From NCBI RefSeq assembly GCF_000225505.1, contig NZ_BACI01000087.1, forward strand, positions 18,415-82,414: a stretch of DNA of 64,000 nucleotides, read 5' to 3'. A program made the translations under genes and the position numbers. Every line of letters begins with the position of its first letter. Positions within the stretch are counted from its first letter, which is position 1. The stretch is from Gordonia alkanivorans NBRC 16433 (GTDB lineage: Bacteria; Actinomycetota; Actinomycetes; Mycobacteriales; Mycobacteriaceae). Positions 35,376 to 44,973 of the stretch are shown here, one piece after another. Below the pieces are notes generated by a model, which saw only the letters and a program-made list of their open reading frames with translations, searched no databases and had not been told where the DNA came from.

Positions 35376-35909
35376 CTACTGCCAGTAGCTTTCGTCGAAC
35401 ACCTCGTCGGGGATCTCGTCGCCCGGTTCGACGCCGAGTTTCTCGAGTCGTCCCATGATCGCGGCGGCGGTGGCCACGAAGGTCACGAGATCTTCTGACT
35501 CGACGGATCTTTCGGCCGGATCACCGCCGAGGAACTCGTACAGTGCCGGTGGTACACAGGCGCCCATGTCGAGTGCGCGGGTTCCCGTGGCGGACCGCCA
35601 GGCGTCAAAGCTGGCGACGTCGACGGCCTCGGCGACCTCGCCCGTCCGGACGGCGGCGAGGACGTCGACGAGGGTCGCCAGCTCACCCGATGATCCGCTG
35701 GATGCGTCGAACCCGAACACCGTCTCGGCGTCAATCGATTCGTCCTCGGCGAGGGTGAAGTAGACGACGCCACGCCAATCCGAGGCCAGTGCCTCGATGT
35801 CGGTCCGCCCGAAGATGTCTCCTAGCAACTCGCTGACCTGCTCGCGACGGCGACTCCCGAACAGCTGGAATGCGCCCGACGCCACGATCTGTCCCTGCTT
35901 GTTCGCCAC
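35376..35909 (-). CDS. Hypothetical protein, possibly DUF1851/Tdi1-like
   Basis: A 177-aa acidic soluble protein. The second half (FDAWRSATG, CVPPALYEFLGGDPAERSVESEDLVTFV) resembles the DUF1851 domain seen in T6SS immunity protein Tdi1 and many bacterial proteins; I hold this at moderate-low confidence. No signal peptide or membrane segment. ATG at 35909; the lipoprotein gene lies 20 nt upstream on the same strand, so they may be co-transcribed. Confidence 0.6.
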   Translation of the reverse strand: MANKQGQIVASGAFQLFGSRRREQVSELLGDIFGRTDIEALASDWRGVVYFTLAEDESIDAETVFGFDASSGSSGELATLVDVLAAVRTGEVAEAVDVASFDAWRSATGTRALDMGACVPPALYEFLGGDPAERSVESEDLVTFVATAAAIMGRLEKLGVEPGDEIPDEVFDESYWQ

Positions 35910-35929
35910 AGACCGTCACCTTACGCACG

Positions 35930-36454
35930 TCAGTCGTCGATGCCGAGCACGACCACGCGGCCTGTCGACGGCGACAGATACACGGTCGCCTGCCATTCGC
36001 CCGACGAGAACGCGTCGTCGACGTGCGGCCCACCCACGAAATCGCCGGCCGGGATGACGTCGCGCAAGTCGGCGGCCACCGAGTCGGGCGTAGAGACAGG
36101 CACAGCGTGGTACCCATCGGCCCAGGCGGTTACTCGGTCGGGGCCGACGTCGACGACGGCGTCGAACCAGTAGGTGGTGGGACCGGGAACACGCTCGGAA
36201 GCGCCGGGTGCGGACCCGAGCGTGCCGGCCACCCAGCCGTCGACGTTCCCGTCGGCGAGCAGCGGGAACCGGATTGCGACCGCCTCGATGTCCCTGCTGG
36301 GACCGGCGGTTACGACCTTGGCCAACGGCAACGTGGAGGTCGAGGTCCTGGGCGCACGGTCGACGGGATCGCCGGGCGTGCAGCCGGCGCCCACGAGAGC
36401 CAGTGCGGTGACCGCGAATCCGGCCGCGAGTCGTCGAATCCGTTGTGGCAGCAT
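35930..36454 (-). CDS. Putative lipoprotein, unknown function
   Basis: A 174-aa protein with a lipoprotein signal: basic RIRRLAAGF, hydrophobic AVTALALVG and lipobox VGAGC near residue 25. The mature part has no family I recognise. ATG at 36454 chosen over an upstream codon at 36490; TACCGT lies 6 nt before it. Confidence 0.72.
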   Translation of the reverse strand: MLPQRIRRLAAGFAVTALALVGAGCTPGDPVDRAPRTSTSTLPLAKVVTAGPSRDIEAVAIRFPLLADGNVDGWVAGTLGSAPGASERVPGPTTYWFDAVVDVGPDRVTAWADGYHAVPVSTPDSVAADLRDVIPAGDFVGGPHVDDAFSSGEWQATVYLSPSTGRVVVLGIDD

Positions 36455-36565
36455 CCCGCCACGGTAGCTTCCCGCGGCACCGCTTCCCATCCGCTTATTG
36501 GATCCGATAAGCGCGAGGGAACCGGCCGGGCGGGAAGGAAACCCGCACGCGGGAGCGGCCGATCT

Positions 36566-38263
36566 TCAGACCGCGCGACCCCGGTGCCTGCGGTACCAGG
36601 CGACCAGCTCATTGGTCGACGAATCGGCGTCGGCGGCGGGCGCGTCGGCCTGGGTGATGGTGCCCAGCAGCGCCTTTGCCTGGGTTTTGCCGAGTTCGAC
36701 GCCCCACTGGTCGAACGGGTTGATCCCCCAGACGGCGCCCTCGACGAAGACCTGGTGTTCGTACAGGGCGACCAGCTGTCCGATCACCGAGGGCGTCAGC
36801 CGGGGAGCGAGGATCGAGGTGCTGGGACGGTTACCCGGCATCACCTTGTGCGCCACCACATGTGCGGGCACCCCCTCGTCGGCGATCTCGTCGGCGGTCT
36901 TGCCGAAGGCGAGCACCTTGGTCTGCGCGAAGTAGTTGCTCATCAGCAGGTCGTGCATCGACCCCGACCCGTCGGGGCCTGCGGGTAGGTCGTCGGTGGG
37001 CTCGGCGAAACCGATGAAGTCGGCCGGCACGATCCGCGTGCCCTGGTGCAGGAGCTGGTAGAAGGCGTGCTGGCCGTTGGTTCCCGGTTCGCCCCAGAAG
37101 ATCTCGCCGGTGTCGGTGGTGATGTGGTGTCCGCTCGCGGTCACCGACTTGCCGTTCGACTCCATCGTCAGCTGTTGCAGGTAGGCGGCGAAGCGCGCCA
37201 TGTCGTTGCTGTAGGGGAGGACAGCCCGGGTGCCGATGTCCCAGAAGTTGTTGTACCAGAGGCCGATCAGGCCGAGGATGACCGGTGCGTTCTGTTCGAG
37301 CGGCCGGGTGCGGAAGTGTTCGTCGACAAGATGGAATCCCTCGAGGAACTCGGCGAAGCGCTCCTTGCCGATCGCGGCCATCACCGACAGGCCGATCGCC
37401 GAGTCGACGGAGTAGCGACCGCCCACCCAGTCCCAGAAGCCGAACATGTGGGTGGTGTCGATGCCGAACTTCGCCACCTCGTCGGCGTTGGTGCTCACCG
37501 CGACGAAATGCTTTGCCACCGCCTCGGTCCCGGCGTCGAGGGCCTGCAGCAACCAGCTCCGCGCGGCGGCCGCGTTGGTCAGCGTCTCGAGAGTGGTGAA
37601 GGTCTTCGACGCGATGATGAACAGGGTGGTCTCGGGGTCGAGACCGTCGAGGGTGCCGACCATGTCCGCGGGATCGACGTTCGAGACGAAGTGGCAGCGG
37701 ATACCGTCGTCGACGTAGTGGCGAAGCGCCTGGTACACCATGACCGGTCCCAGATCCGATCCGCCGATGCCGATGTTCACCACATCGGTGATGCGTTTTC
37801 CGGTGTGGCCCTTCCACTCTCCGCTGCGGAGACGGTCGGTGAACTCGCCCATCCGGTTGAGGACCTCGTGAACGTCGGCGACCACGTCCTGCCCGTCCAC
37901 GGAGAGTGTCGCGTCGGCGGGCAGACGAAGAGCGGTGTGCAGGGCGGCGCGGTCCTCCGAGGTGTTGATGTGCGCCCCGGCGAACATGTCGTCGCGGCTC
38001 TCCTCCAGCCCGACCTCGCGCGCCAGGCTCATGAGCAGTTCGAGCGTCTCCCGCGTCACCCGGTGCTTGGAGTAGTCGATGTGCAGATCGCCGACGTCGA
38101 CGGTCAGTTCGCGGCCGCGCTCGGGATCGATCGCGAACACCTCGCGCAGATGCATGGCGTACACATGCGGCTGGTGCGCGGCGAGAGCCTGCCAGGACTG
38201 TGTTGCGGTGATGTCGCCGTGGTCGGTGCCGGTGAAGTCGCTGCCGGGTGCCTGCGTGCTCAT
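36566..38263 (-). CDS. pgi: Glucose-6-phosphate isomerase
   Basis: A 565-aa enzyme interconverting glucose-6-phosphate and fructose-6-phosphate. Signatures: [11 protein letters not shown] near 154, [13 protein letters not shown] near 213, the PGI block [17 protein letters not shown] near 275, [19 protein letters not shown] with the catalytic His near 390 and [14 protein letters not shown] near the C-terminus. ATG at 38263; TAGGGT 8 nt upstream suggests a leaderless mRNA. Chorismate mutase lies 74 nt upstream on the same strand, as in M. tuberculosis. Confidence 0.96.
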   Translation of the reverse strand: MSTQAPGSDFTGTDHGDITATQSWQALAAHQPHVYAMHLREVFAIDPERGRELTVDVGDLHIDYSKHRVTRETLELLMSLAREVGLEESRDDMFAGAHINTSEDRAALHTALRLPADATLSVDGQDVVADVHEVLNRMGEFTDRLRSGEWKGHTGKRITDVVNIGIGGSDLGPVMVYQALRHYVDDGIRCHFVSNVDPADMVGTLDGLDPETTLFIIASKTFTTLETLTNAAAARSWLLQALDAGTEAVAKHFVAVSTNADEVAKFGIDTTHMFGFWDWVGGRYSVDSAIGLSVMAAIGKERFAEFLEGFHLVDEHFRTRPLEQNAPVILGLIGLWYNNFWDIGTRAVLPYSNDMARFAAYLQQLTMESNGKSVTASGHHITTDTGEIFWGEPGTNGQHAFYQLLHQGTRIVPADFIGFAEPTDDLPAGPDGSGSMHDLLMSNYFAQTKVLAFGKTADEIADEGVPAHVVAHKVMPGNRPSTSILAPRLTPSVIGQLVALYEHQVFVEGAVWGINPFDQWGVELGKTQAKALLGTITQADAPAADADSSTNELVAWYRRHRGRAV

Positions 38264-38337
38264 GACACCCAACCCTATGTCGTCGGCGTCTCCACCGCGA
38301 CGGTCGTCACACCCGGCGGTGAAACTTCACCGTGGCG

Positions 38338-38697
38338 TCAGCGGCCGAGGGGACCCCGGCCGAGTCGGAGCAGGAGCATCGCGAGGGTGTGACCCTCCTT
38401 GCCGAGTTCGGCGAACCGGTCGATGACCTTGACCTCGCGGCTGTGCACGAGTCGCGGACCACCCGACGCCATGCGCGCGGCGCCGATCTTCTTCGAGACC
38501 GCCGAGCGTCGTTTGATCGCACCGAGGATGACGGCATCGAGCCGGTCGATCTCGAGGCGCAGCTCGTCGATGTCGTCCGGCAGGTCGTCGACGTCCGAGG
38601 TCAGCTGGTACTTATCGAGATCGATCGAGTTCTCGAAGGACGTCGGAGTCGACTGTCGGGGCTCGTCGGATCCGGAGCTCGGGCTGCGATCGGTCAC
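38338..38697 (-). CDS. Chorismate mutase, AroQ class
   Basis: A 119-aa all-helical chorismate mutase, which makes prephenate for Phe and Tyr synthesis. ELRLEIDRLDAVILGAIKRR (start of helix 1) and KIGAARMASGG carry the active-site Arg and Lys; VHSREVKVIDRF follows. Small intracellular form like Rv0948c, with the C-terminal LGRGPLGR tail that in mycobacteria contacts DAHP synthase and boosts activity. GTG at 38697 chosen: CAAAAT lies 6 nt upstream; the frame is open to 38754. Confidence 0.88.
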   Translation of the reverse strand: MTDRSPSSGSDEPRQSTPTSFENSIDLDKYQLTSDVDDLPDDIDELRLEIDRLDAVILGAIKRRSAVSKKIGAARMASGGPRLVHSREVKVIDRFAELGKEGHTLAMLLLRLGRGPLGR

Positions 38698-38735
38698 GGC
38701 CTGATTTTGCCACGGCGCACCTCCCCGGCCCGCCG

Positions 38736-40565
38736 GTGCCCACGACATGGACACTGGAGCGCATGCTCAACGCGCGCATGATGTCGATGATCGCGGTGGC
38801 CCTGATCGCCGGACAGCTGATCATCCGGGGGTGGCTCGTCGCGACCGGCAACTTCTACTGGGACGATCTGGTGCTGATCGCCCGGGCCTCGTCGAATCCC
38901 ATCCTGTCCTGGGAGTACCTGGGGCACAGCCACGACGGCCATTTCATGCCGGCGGCCTTCCTGCTGGCCGGGGTGGCCACCTGGCTGGCGCCGGTCAACT
39001 GGGCGCTCCCAGCGCTGACGCTGATCGTCCTGCAGGCGATCGCGTCGGTCGCGGTGTGGCGGATGATCCGCGTCATCGCACCCGCGGCCCGCGCCGGGGC
39101 GCTGGTGGCGCTGGCGTTCTATCTGTTCAGCCCGATGACGGTGCCCGCCTTCGCCTGGTGGGCGTCGGGCCTCAACACGTTACCGATGCAGGCGGCACTG
39201 GCGTGGATCGTCGCCGACGCCGTGGGACTCGCGCGGGGAGACATCGACCCGGAGCGACGCCGGGCGGTGTGGATCCGCTCGACGGTGGTCTTCGTTGTCG
39301 CCCTGGCCTTCTTCGAGAAGTCGTTGTTCATCCTCCCGATCGCCTTTGTCGCCGCGGTGCTCGCGAGCGGTGCGGGACGGACCGCGCTGACCGCGACCCT
39401 GCGCGCCGGCCGCGAGCTGTGGTCGTCGCTCGCCGTGGTGACCGCGCTCTGGGTCGTCGTGTACTTCGTCACCGCCGATCCCTTTGCGGGCAACCATTCG
39501 GTCGGCCAGAGCGCGCGACTGGTGTGGCGGTCGGTGAACCACGCGATCGTGCCGTCGCTGGTCGGCGGCCCGTGGGAGTGGGACCGGTGGACGCCGGGCC
39601 CGCCCACCGGTTTCCCCGCAACGTGGATGATCGTCGCCGGCTGGCTGGTGTTGGCGGCGGTCACGTGGTGGGCGGTCAGCCGCAGGCGTGGGGCGGTACC
39701 GATCATCGCGTTCGCCGCGCTGTACGCGGTGGCCGCCCAGATCCCGGTGATGTGGAACCGCTCGAGCCCGGAGACCGCGGTCGCCCTCGCGCAGCACATG
39801 CGGTACCTCCCCGACACCGCGCTCGTCTTCGCCATCGCGATCGCGCTGCTGGCCGGCGCCCGGTCGACGACCGCGCCCGCCCCGGAACGCCGCCACTCTG
39901 CCGAGGAGAAGTCGCCCGCCGTGCTGCTCGTGCCGGTTGTCGCTGCGCTCGCGATGGTGTCGGCGGTGGTCTCGCTCGTGTCGTTCTCCGCGTCGTGGCG
40001 CGACAATCCCACCGGCGACTACCTGAAGACGGCGGTCGCGACCCTGCACGACAACGCCGAAGCGACGCTGCTGGATCAGTCGGTCCCGCTGGAGATCCTG
40101 CAACCGGTCGTCTACCCGGACAATCAGATCAGCCGCATCTTCGGTCGCGTCGATCCGCGACCGGAGTTCGGTACCAGCACCGACCGGCTCCTCGTCCTCG
40201 ACACCGCGGGCAACGCAATGCCCGGCGGGGTGACCCAGCGACGGCTCGTCGGTGCGGGACTCGGCAACTGTGCCCGGCCGGAGGTCTCGGGGCCGACGCG
40301 CCTGGCACTCGACGGCCCGTTGTTCCCGTGGCCGTGGACCGTCGCACTGAGCTACTGCGCCACCCGCGACGGCGAGGTCGAGATGAAGCTCGACGGTGGA
40401 CAGGCCATGCGCGTAACGGTCCGTTTGGGCCTCGGCTCCATCTACGTCCGCCTCGACGGCGGCGGCGACGCGATCTCGATACGCCCGGTGACCGCAGGCC
40501 TACGACTCCACACCGGCGCCGGCCGGGTCGGCGAGGCGGTCGAGGCGCGCTTCGTCGGCGGTTGA
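38736..40565 (+). CDS. Multi-spanning membrane protein, GT-C glycosyltransferase-like
   Basis: A 609-aa protein with about 11 transmembrane helices, then a ~170-residue soluble C-terminal domain. The first outside loop has FYWDDLVLIARAS, an acidic pair placed as in GT-C enzymes that use polyprenyl-phosphate sugars. This suggests a role in arabinogalactan, lipoarabinomannan or other envelope glycan synthesis, but I cannot assign a known member. GTG at 38736; ATG at 38763 is an alternative. It is divergent from chorismate mutase (38 bp) and its stop lies next to the convergent gene. Confidence 0.7.
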   Translation: MPTTWTLERMLNARMMSMIAVALIAGQLIIRGWLVATGNFYWDDLVLIARASSNPILSWEYLGHSHDGHFMPAAFLLAGVATWLAPVNWALPALTLIVLQAIASVAVWRMIRVIAPAARAGALVALAFYLFSPMTVPAFAWWASGLNTLPMQAALAWIVADAVGLARGDIDPERRRAVWIRSTVVFVVALAFFEKSLFILPIAFVAAVLASGAGRTALTATLRAGRELWSSLAVVTALWVVVYFVTADPFAGNHSVGQSARLVWRSVNHAIVPSLVGGPWEWDRWTPGPPTGFPATWMIVAGWLVLAAVTWWAVSRRRGAVPIIAFAALYAVAAQIPVMWNRSSPETAVALAQHMRYLPDTALVFAIAIALLAGARSTTAPAPERRHSAEEKSPAVLLVPVVAALAMVSAVVSLVSFSASWRDNPTGDYLKTAVATLHDNAEATLLDQSVPLEILQPVVYPDNQISRIFGRVDPRPEFGTSTDRLLVLDTAGNAMPGGVTQRRLVGAGLGNCARPEVSGPTRLALDGPLFPWPWTVALSYCATRDGEVEMKLDGGQAMRVTVRLGLGSIYVRLDGGGDAISIRPVTAGLRLHTGAGRVGEAVEARFVGG

Positions 40566-40566
40566 C

Positions 40567-42123
40567 CTACTCGTAGAAGTAGGCGCTGACGTTGTCGGTC
40601 TGCCCCTCGGATGCGATCAGTGCACGCAGCGCCGACGCCGCCTCCGGCTCGTTGACGAAGTAGACGACCTGCACGTCCCCGGCGGCCTCGACCTGCTCAC
40701 CGATCTGCTTCTTGAGCACCTCGGTGCCCTCCCAACTCGGGTCGAAACTGCCGCCGCTGATGTGCTCTTTGTAACCCGGACCGAAGGTGATGTGCAGGTT
40801 GCCGTCGGTGCCGATGCCGTCGAAGAGATACCCGCCGCGCTTGACCGCGTAGTAGCTGGGGAGGCCGGTGATCCCGGCGCCGTAGCGGGCCTGGTCGGGG
40901 CTCTTGTTGCCGGTGCGGACGTAGACGACCTCGGTGTTGGTCTGCTTCTCGTTGTCGTCGATCAGCTTGTTGAGATCGGCCTCGGTGGTGTCCAGGAAGG
41001 CCAGGTACGTATAGGCCGAACGCGGTCCGATCGACGAGTTCGCCGGCAGGTTGGTCGCCGTACACCTCGTGGTGGCGGTGCGGCCGAAGTCGACGCGCAC
41101 GACCGGCTTGCACTCGCCGCCCAGCGCGCCCGCGGGACGACCGCCGACCGCGAAGTTCAGGGTCATGCCGTAGTTGAAATGGCCGGTGACGTCGTCGGCC
41201 CACGGGATACCGGAGACGGAGAAGTCGTAGGCGCAGGCCGCGGTGGTGCACTCGCCGACGAGGCGCGGGGTGACGACCGGCTGCTTGGCCCACAGGCCCG
41301 GTGCCGGCGCCGACAGCAGATCGCCGACGAGTGCGCGCTGATTGGCGAACACCTTCTGCGCCTGGTCGGCCGGCTGCAGGCTCACCGAGGTGTCGATGTC
41401 GTAGGTCGCCGATCCCTGCTTGGACTGCCCCTTGACGTTGGTGACGTTCTTGGACTCGGGGTCGAAGGTGACCTCCCAGCTGCCGACCTTCACCTTGTTG
41501 TCACCGACGAACTCGATGGGCGGATCGCTCGTCGGCCAGCGGCGGGCGTCGGGCGTGCCCTTGTTCGGGGCCGGCAGTTCGACGCCGAGCTGCGGTTCGG
41601 AACCGAACTCGACGTTGCCGATGTCGCCGGCCAGGTTGTCCGGGCCGAGGATGGTCCCGAAGCGGGGCAGACTGGTGAACCGCGTCGACGCCCACTTGTT
41701 GTCCAGCGGTGCCATGTCGAGGTTCAGCTTCTCGTCGGCGACGAGCAGCTCGTTCCACAGCGAGGTGGGCGCGCTGATGTACGGGTTGTTGCTGATCTGG
41801 CGGTATTCGCCCTGCTCGGAACCCAGCGACACCGTGCCCTCGGCGGTGTTGGATGTCGTCACGATCAGATCGCTGAACTCGACCGTGCCTTCGCCGCGGG
41901 CGTCGTCGTACTTGTAGGCGACCTTGCCGGTGTACTTGGCCGCGGGGCTCGTCGCCATCTTGAAGAGCACCTCGTCGAGGCTCTTCTGCGCGCGGAACGC
42001 GGCGGTCGGTTCGACCGTGCCCGCGCTGCTGAACGGCACGAACGACAGGATCAGGGCGAGCACGAGAGCCAGCGCTCCGACACCGAGGGTGATGGCGGCG
42101 GGGGCAATCGACGGTCTCTTCAT
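40567..42123 (-). CDS. Membrane-anchored extracytoplasmic protein, unknown function
   Basis: A 518-aa protein with an uncleaved signal anchor (about residues 9-30: hydrophobic, Ala/Leu-rich) and a long soluble, outside-facing part with four Cys around residues 315-385 that could form disulfides. No catalytic motif seen. ATG at 42123 is preceded by AAAGAGG; the frame is open further upstream without support. Only 1 bp separates its stop from that of the convergent GT-C-like gene. Confidence 0.7.
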   Translation of the reverse strand: MKRPSIAPAAITLGVGALALVLALILSFVPFSSAGTVEPTAAFRAQKSLDEVLFKMATSPAAKYTGKVAYKYDDARGEGTVEFSDLIVTTSNTAEGTVSLGSEQGEYRQISNNPYISAPTSLWNELLVADEKLNLDMAPLDNKWASTRFTSLPRFGTILGPDNLAGDIGNVEFGSEPQLGVELPAPNKGTPDARRWPTSDPPIEFVGDNKVKVGSWEVTFDPESKNVTNVKGQSKQGSATYDIDTSVSLQPADQAQKVFANQRALVGDLLSAPAPGLWAKQPVVTPRLVGECTTAACAYDFSVSGIPWADDVTGHFNYGMTLNFAVGGRPAGALGGECKPVVRVDFGRTATTRCTATNLPANSSIGPRSAYTYLAFLDTTEADLNKLIDDNEKQTNTEVVYVRTGNKSPDQARYGAGITGLPSYYAVKRGGYLFDGIGTDGNLHITFGPGYKEHISGGSFDPSWEGTEVLKKQIGEQVEAAGDVQVVYFVNEPEAASALRALIASEGQTDNVSAYFYE

Positions 42124-42317
42124 GTTCGCCTCTTTCGGTCGCCGAGGCACGCCAACCGCATCGACGGGCGCCCCGAGCCAGTGATACCGGGTCATCGTAG
42201 CCGCGGGACCAGGCATCTCGGGTCCCAACGCACGGGGTGGTCGAGCGATCGGACGACGGGCATCCGGCCCAAGGCCGACGGGGCGGTGTCGGGGCGGGCG
42301 GGTAGCCTGGACTACCG

Positions 42318-44828
42318 ATGAACAGCTCTTCTTCTGCCCCTCTCCTCGCCGGTCGCACGTCTTCCTCGTCTTCGGGGACGACTGCCGCCGACGACCGTGT
42401 CGCCCGCCTGCTCGAGGGCCTCAACCCGCAGCAGCGCGCCGCGGTCCTCCACGCGGGCGCGCCGCTGCTGATCGTCGCCGGCGCGGGTTCGGGCAAGACC
42501 TCGGTCCTGACTCGCCGCATCGCCTACCTGCTGGCGGCCCGCGACGTGACGCCCGGGCAGATCCTGGCCATCACCTTCACCAACAAGGCCGCCGCCGAGA
42601 TGCGCGAGCGCGTCATCGACCTGGTCGGGCCGCGGGCCGCCTACATGTGGGTCTCGACCTTCCACTCGACGTGCGTCCGCATCCTGCGGGCGCAGTCGGG
42701 CCTGCTGGAGGGGATGAACTCCAACTTCTCCATCTACGACGCCGACGACTCGAAGCGGTTGTTGGGCATGATCATCCGCGACCTCGACCTGGACCCGAAG
42801 AAGTTCAGTCCGCGCGGCGTCTCGGTGGCCATCTCGAACTTCAAGAACGAGCTGATCTCGCCCGACGCGGCCGCGGCCTCGGTAAACGAGGACGACTTCA
42901 CCGCGGCGACGATCGCGAAGATCTTCGCCGAGTACCAGCGCCGGCTGCGGGCGGCCAACGCCTTCGACTTCGACGACCTGATCGGCGAGACCGTCGCGTT
43001 GCTGCACCGTCACCCGCAGGTCGCCGAGTACTATCGGCGCCGCTTCCGGCACGTCCTCGTCGACGAGTACCAGGACACCAACCACGCCCAGTACGTCCTC
43101 ATCCGCGAACTGGTGGGGGAGCAGACCACCGCGAGCGGCCTCGAACCCTCCGAACTGTGCGTCGTCGGTGACGCCGATCAGTCGATCTACGCCTTCCGCG
43201 GCGCCACCATCCGCAACATCGAAGAGTTCGAGCGTGACTTCACGAACGCCGAAACAGTTCTGCTCGAACAGAACTACCGCTCGACGCAGACGATCCTGTC
43301 GGCTGCCAACGCGGTCATCGCGCGCAACACCGGCCGTCGCGAGAAGAAGCTCTGGACCGACTCCGGCGACGGCGAGCTCATCGTCGGCTATGTCGCCGAC
43401 TCCGATCGTGAGGAGTCGACGTTCATCGCCAAGGAGATCGAGGAACTCACCGACTACTCGATCGGCGGGTCATCGAGCTACAAGTACTCCGACATCGCGG
43501 TCTTCTACCGCACCAACACCGGCTCCCGTGCGATCGAGGAGGTGTTCGTCCGCCACGGCATCCCCTACAAGGTGGTCGGCGGCACCAAGTTCTATGAGCG
43601 CAAAGAGGTCCGGGACGTGGTCGCCTACCTGCGGGTGGTCGCCAACCCCGACGACTCGGTGAGCCTGCGGCGCATCCTCAACACCCCCCGACGCGGAATC
43701 GGCGATCGCGCCGAGGCCTGTGTCGCCGTGCATTCGGAGAACACCGGCCGCAGCTTCTACGAGTCGCTCGTCGACGCCGCCGAGGGCAAGGTCGCGCTAC
43801 TGAACACACGCGCGGTCAAGCAGATCGGCGGCTTCGTCGAACTCATCGAGGGCCTGCGCGCCGACTTCCTCACGCACTTCGGCGAATCCGACACCGACGA
43901 CGCCGACACCGCCTTCCTCGACGCCACCGAGGAGTCCGCCGACATCGGTGAACTCGTCGACGCGATCGTCGAACGCACCGGTTACCGGTCCGAGCTGGAG
44001 GCGTCGAACGATCCCCAGGACGGCGCCCGGCTCGACAACATCAACGAACTCGTCGCCGTCGCACGGGAGTTCAGCGCCGATGCCGCCCAGGTCGATCTGG
44101 AGGCGGACGATGATCCGTCCATCGAGGTGGACCGCGAGGGTGAACCCGAACCCGGTTCTCTTGCAGCATTTCTCGAGCGGGTCTCGCTGGTCGCCGATGC
44201 CGACCAGGTGCCCGACGAGGGTGACGGCGTCGTCACGATGATGACGCTGCACACCGCGAAGGGCCTGGAGTTCCCGGTCGTGTTCGTGACAGGCTGGGAG
44301 GACGGGCATTTCCCGCACATGCGTGCACTCGGTGACCCGAACGAACTGAGTGAGGAACGCCGCCTCGCCTACGTGGGCATCACCCGCGCCAAGCAGCGTC
44401 TGTACCTGACCCGATCGGTGACCCGTGCATCATGGGGGCAGCCGGTGTCGAATCCGGAATCCCGCTTCCTGCCGGAGATCCCGCAGCACCTGATCGACTG
44501 GCGGCGCACCGAGCCGCGTCGTTCGGTACGTGGCTTCGGCGGATCGTCGGGCGGCGTGTTCGGTCGCGACGACTCGTTCTCGGGCAGTGGCGGCGGTTCG
44601 TCGTTCGGTCGCGGCCGGTCGTCGTACTCCTCCGACCCGGCCCGCGGACGCAACAAGCAGGTCCACCTCGACATCGGCGACCGGCACAACCATCCCAAGT
44701 ACGGCATGGGCAAGGTCGTGGCCAAGGAGGGCAGTGGCGCCACCGAACGCGTCACCATCGACTACGGCGGCAGTGCCGGACGCGTCACCTTGCTGACCGC
44801 AGGTGGCATCCCGGGAGAAAAGCTCTGA
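42318..44828 (+). CDS. pcrA: ATP-dependent DNA helicase PcrA/UvrD1
   Basis: An 836-aa superfamily 1A 3'-5' helicase for nucleotide excision repair and fork clearance. All motifs are present: LNPQQRAAV (Q), GAGSGKT at 55-61 (I), VLVDEYQDTN (II), GDADQSIYAFRGA (III), EQNYRSTQTIL (IV), TLHTAKGLEFPVV (V), RLAYVGITRAKQRLY (VI). A Gly/Ser/Arg-rich linker leads to a C-terminal Tudor-like RNA polymerase-binding region (HPKYGMGKVVAKEG). N-terminal ~25 residues are Ser-rich. TAGCCT at 42303-42308, 9 nt upstream, suggests leaderless transcription. Confidence 0.96.
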   Translation: MNSSSSAPLLAGRTSSSSSGTTAADDRVARLLEGLNPQQRAAVLHAGAPLLIVAGAGSGKTSVLTRRIAYLLAARDVTPGQILAITFTNKAAAEMRERVIDLVGPRAAYMWVSTFHSTCVRILRAQSGLLEGMNSNFSIYDADDSKRLLGMIIRDLDLDPKKFSPRGVSVAISNFKNELISPDAAAASVNEDDFTAATIAKIFAEYQRRLRAANAFDFDDLIGETVALLHRHPQVAEYYRRRFRHVLVDEYQDTNHAQYVLIRELVGEQTTASGLEPSELCVVGDADQSIYAFRGATIRNIEEFERDFTNAETVLLEQNYRSTQTILSAANAVIARNTGRREKKLWTDSGDGELIVGYVADSDREESTFIAKEIEELTDYSIGGSSSYKYSDIAVFYRTNTGSRAIEEVFVRHGIPYKVVGGTKFYERKEVRDVVAYLRVVANPDDSVSLRRILNTPRRGIGDRAEACVAVHSENTGRSFYESLVDAAEGKVALLNTRAVKQIGGFVELIEGLRADFLTHFGESDTDDADTAFLDATEESADIGELVDAIVERTGYRSELEASNDPQDGARLDNINELVAVAREFSADAAQVDLEADDDPSIEVDREGEPEPGSLAAFLERVSLVADADQVPDEGDGVVTMMTLHTAKGLEFPVVFVTGWEDGHFPHMRALGDPNELSEERRLAYVGITRAKQRLYLTRSVTRASWGQPVSNPESRFLPEIPQHLIDWRRTEPRRSVRGFGGSSGGVFGRDDSFSGSGGGSSFGRGRSSYSSDPARGRNKQVHLDIGDRHNHPKYGMGKVVAKEGSGATERVTIDYGGSAGRVTLLTAGGIPGEKL

Positions 44829-44831
44829 GCA

Positions 44832-44903
44832 GCACGATCACGTTGCGTTTGGTCCCGCATGCCGGGATGGTCTGATCCGGGACAGATCGCAATGTGATCG
44901 TGC
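44832..44903. terminator. Long stem-loop between convergent pcrA and M23 genes
   Basis: Arms 44832-44847 and 44888-44903 pair over 16 bp with one mismatch; inside the 40-nt loop a second GTCCCG/CGGGAC pair forms. It starts 4 nt after the pcrA stop. No T-run. Likely a two-way terminator or 3'-end stabiliser for the convergent genes. Confidence 0.55.
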
Positions 44904-44973
44904 CGGCAGTGATTTCAGGGAGCGACGGGGCGGGCGTGAGCGCGTCGCACGCCTCAGATGGCGGAGAGAGGAT

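Noticed and set aside
38747..40576. 609-aa plus-strand frame parallel to the GT-C-like gene
   Set aside because: Arg/Gly-rich and without membrane helices; the frame with regular transmembrane segments is the real one.
40762..42321. 519-aa plus-strand frame opposite the signal-anchored protein
   Set aside because: Composition is that of an antisense shadow; the minus-strand gene has a ribosome binding site and signal anchor.
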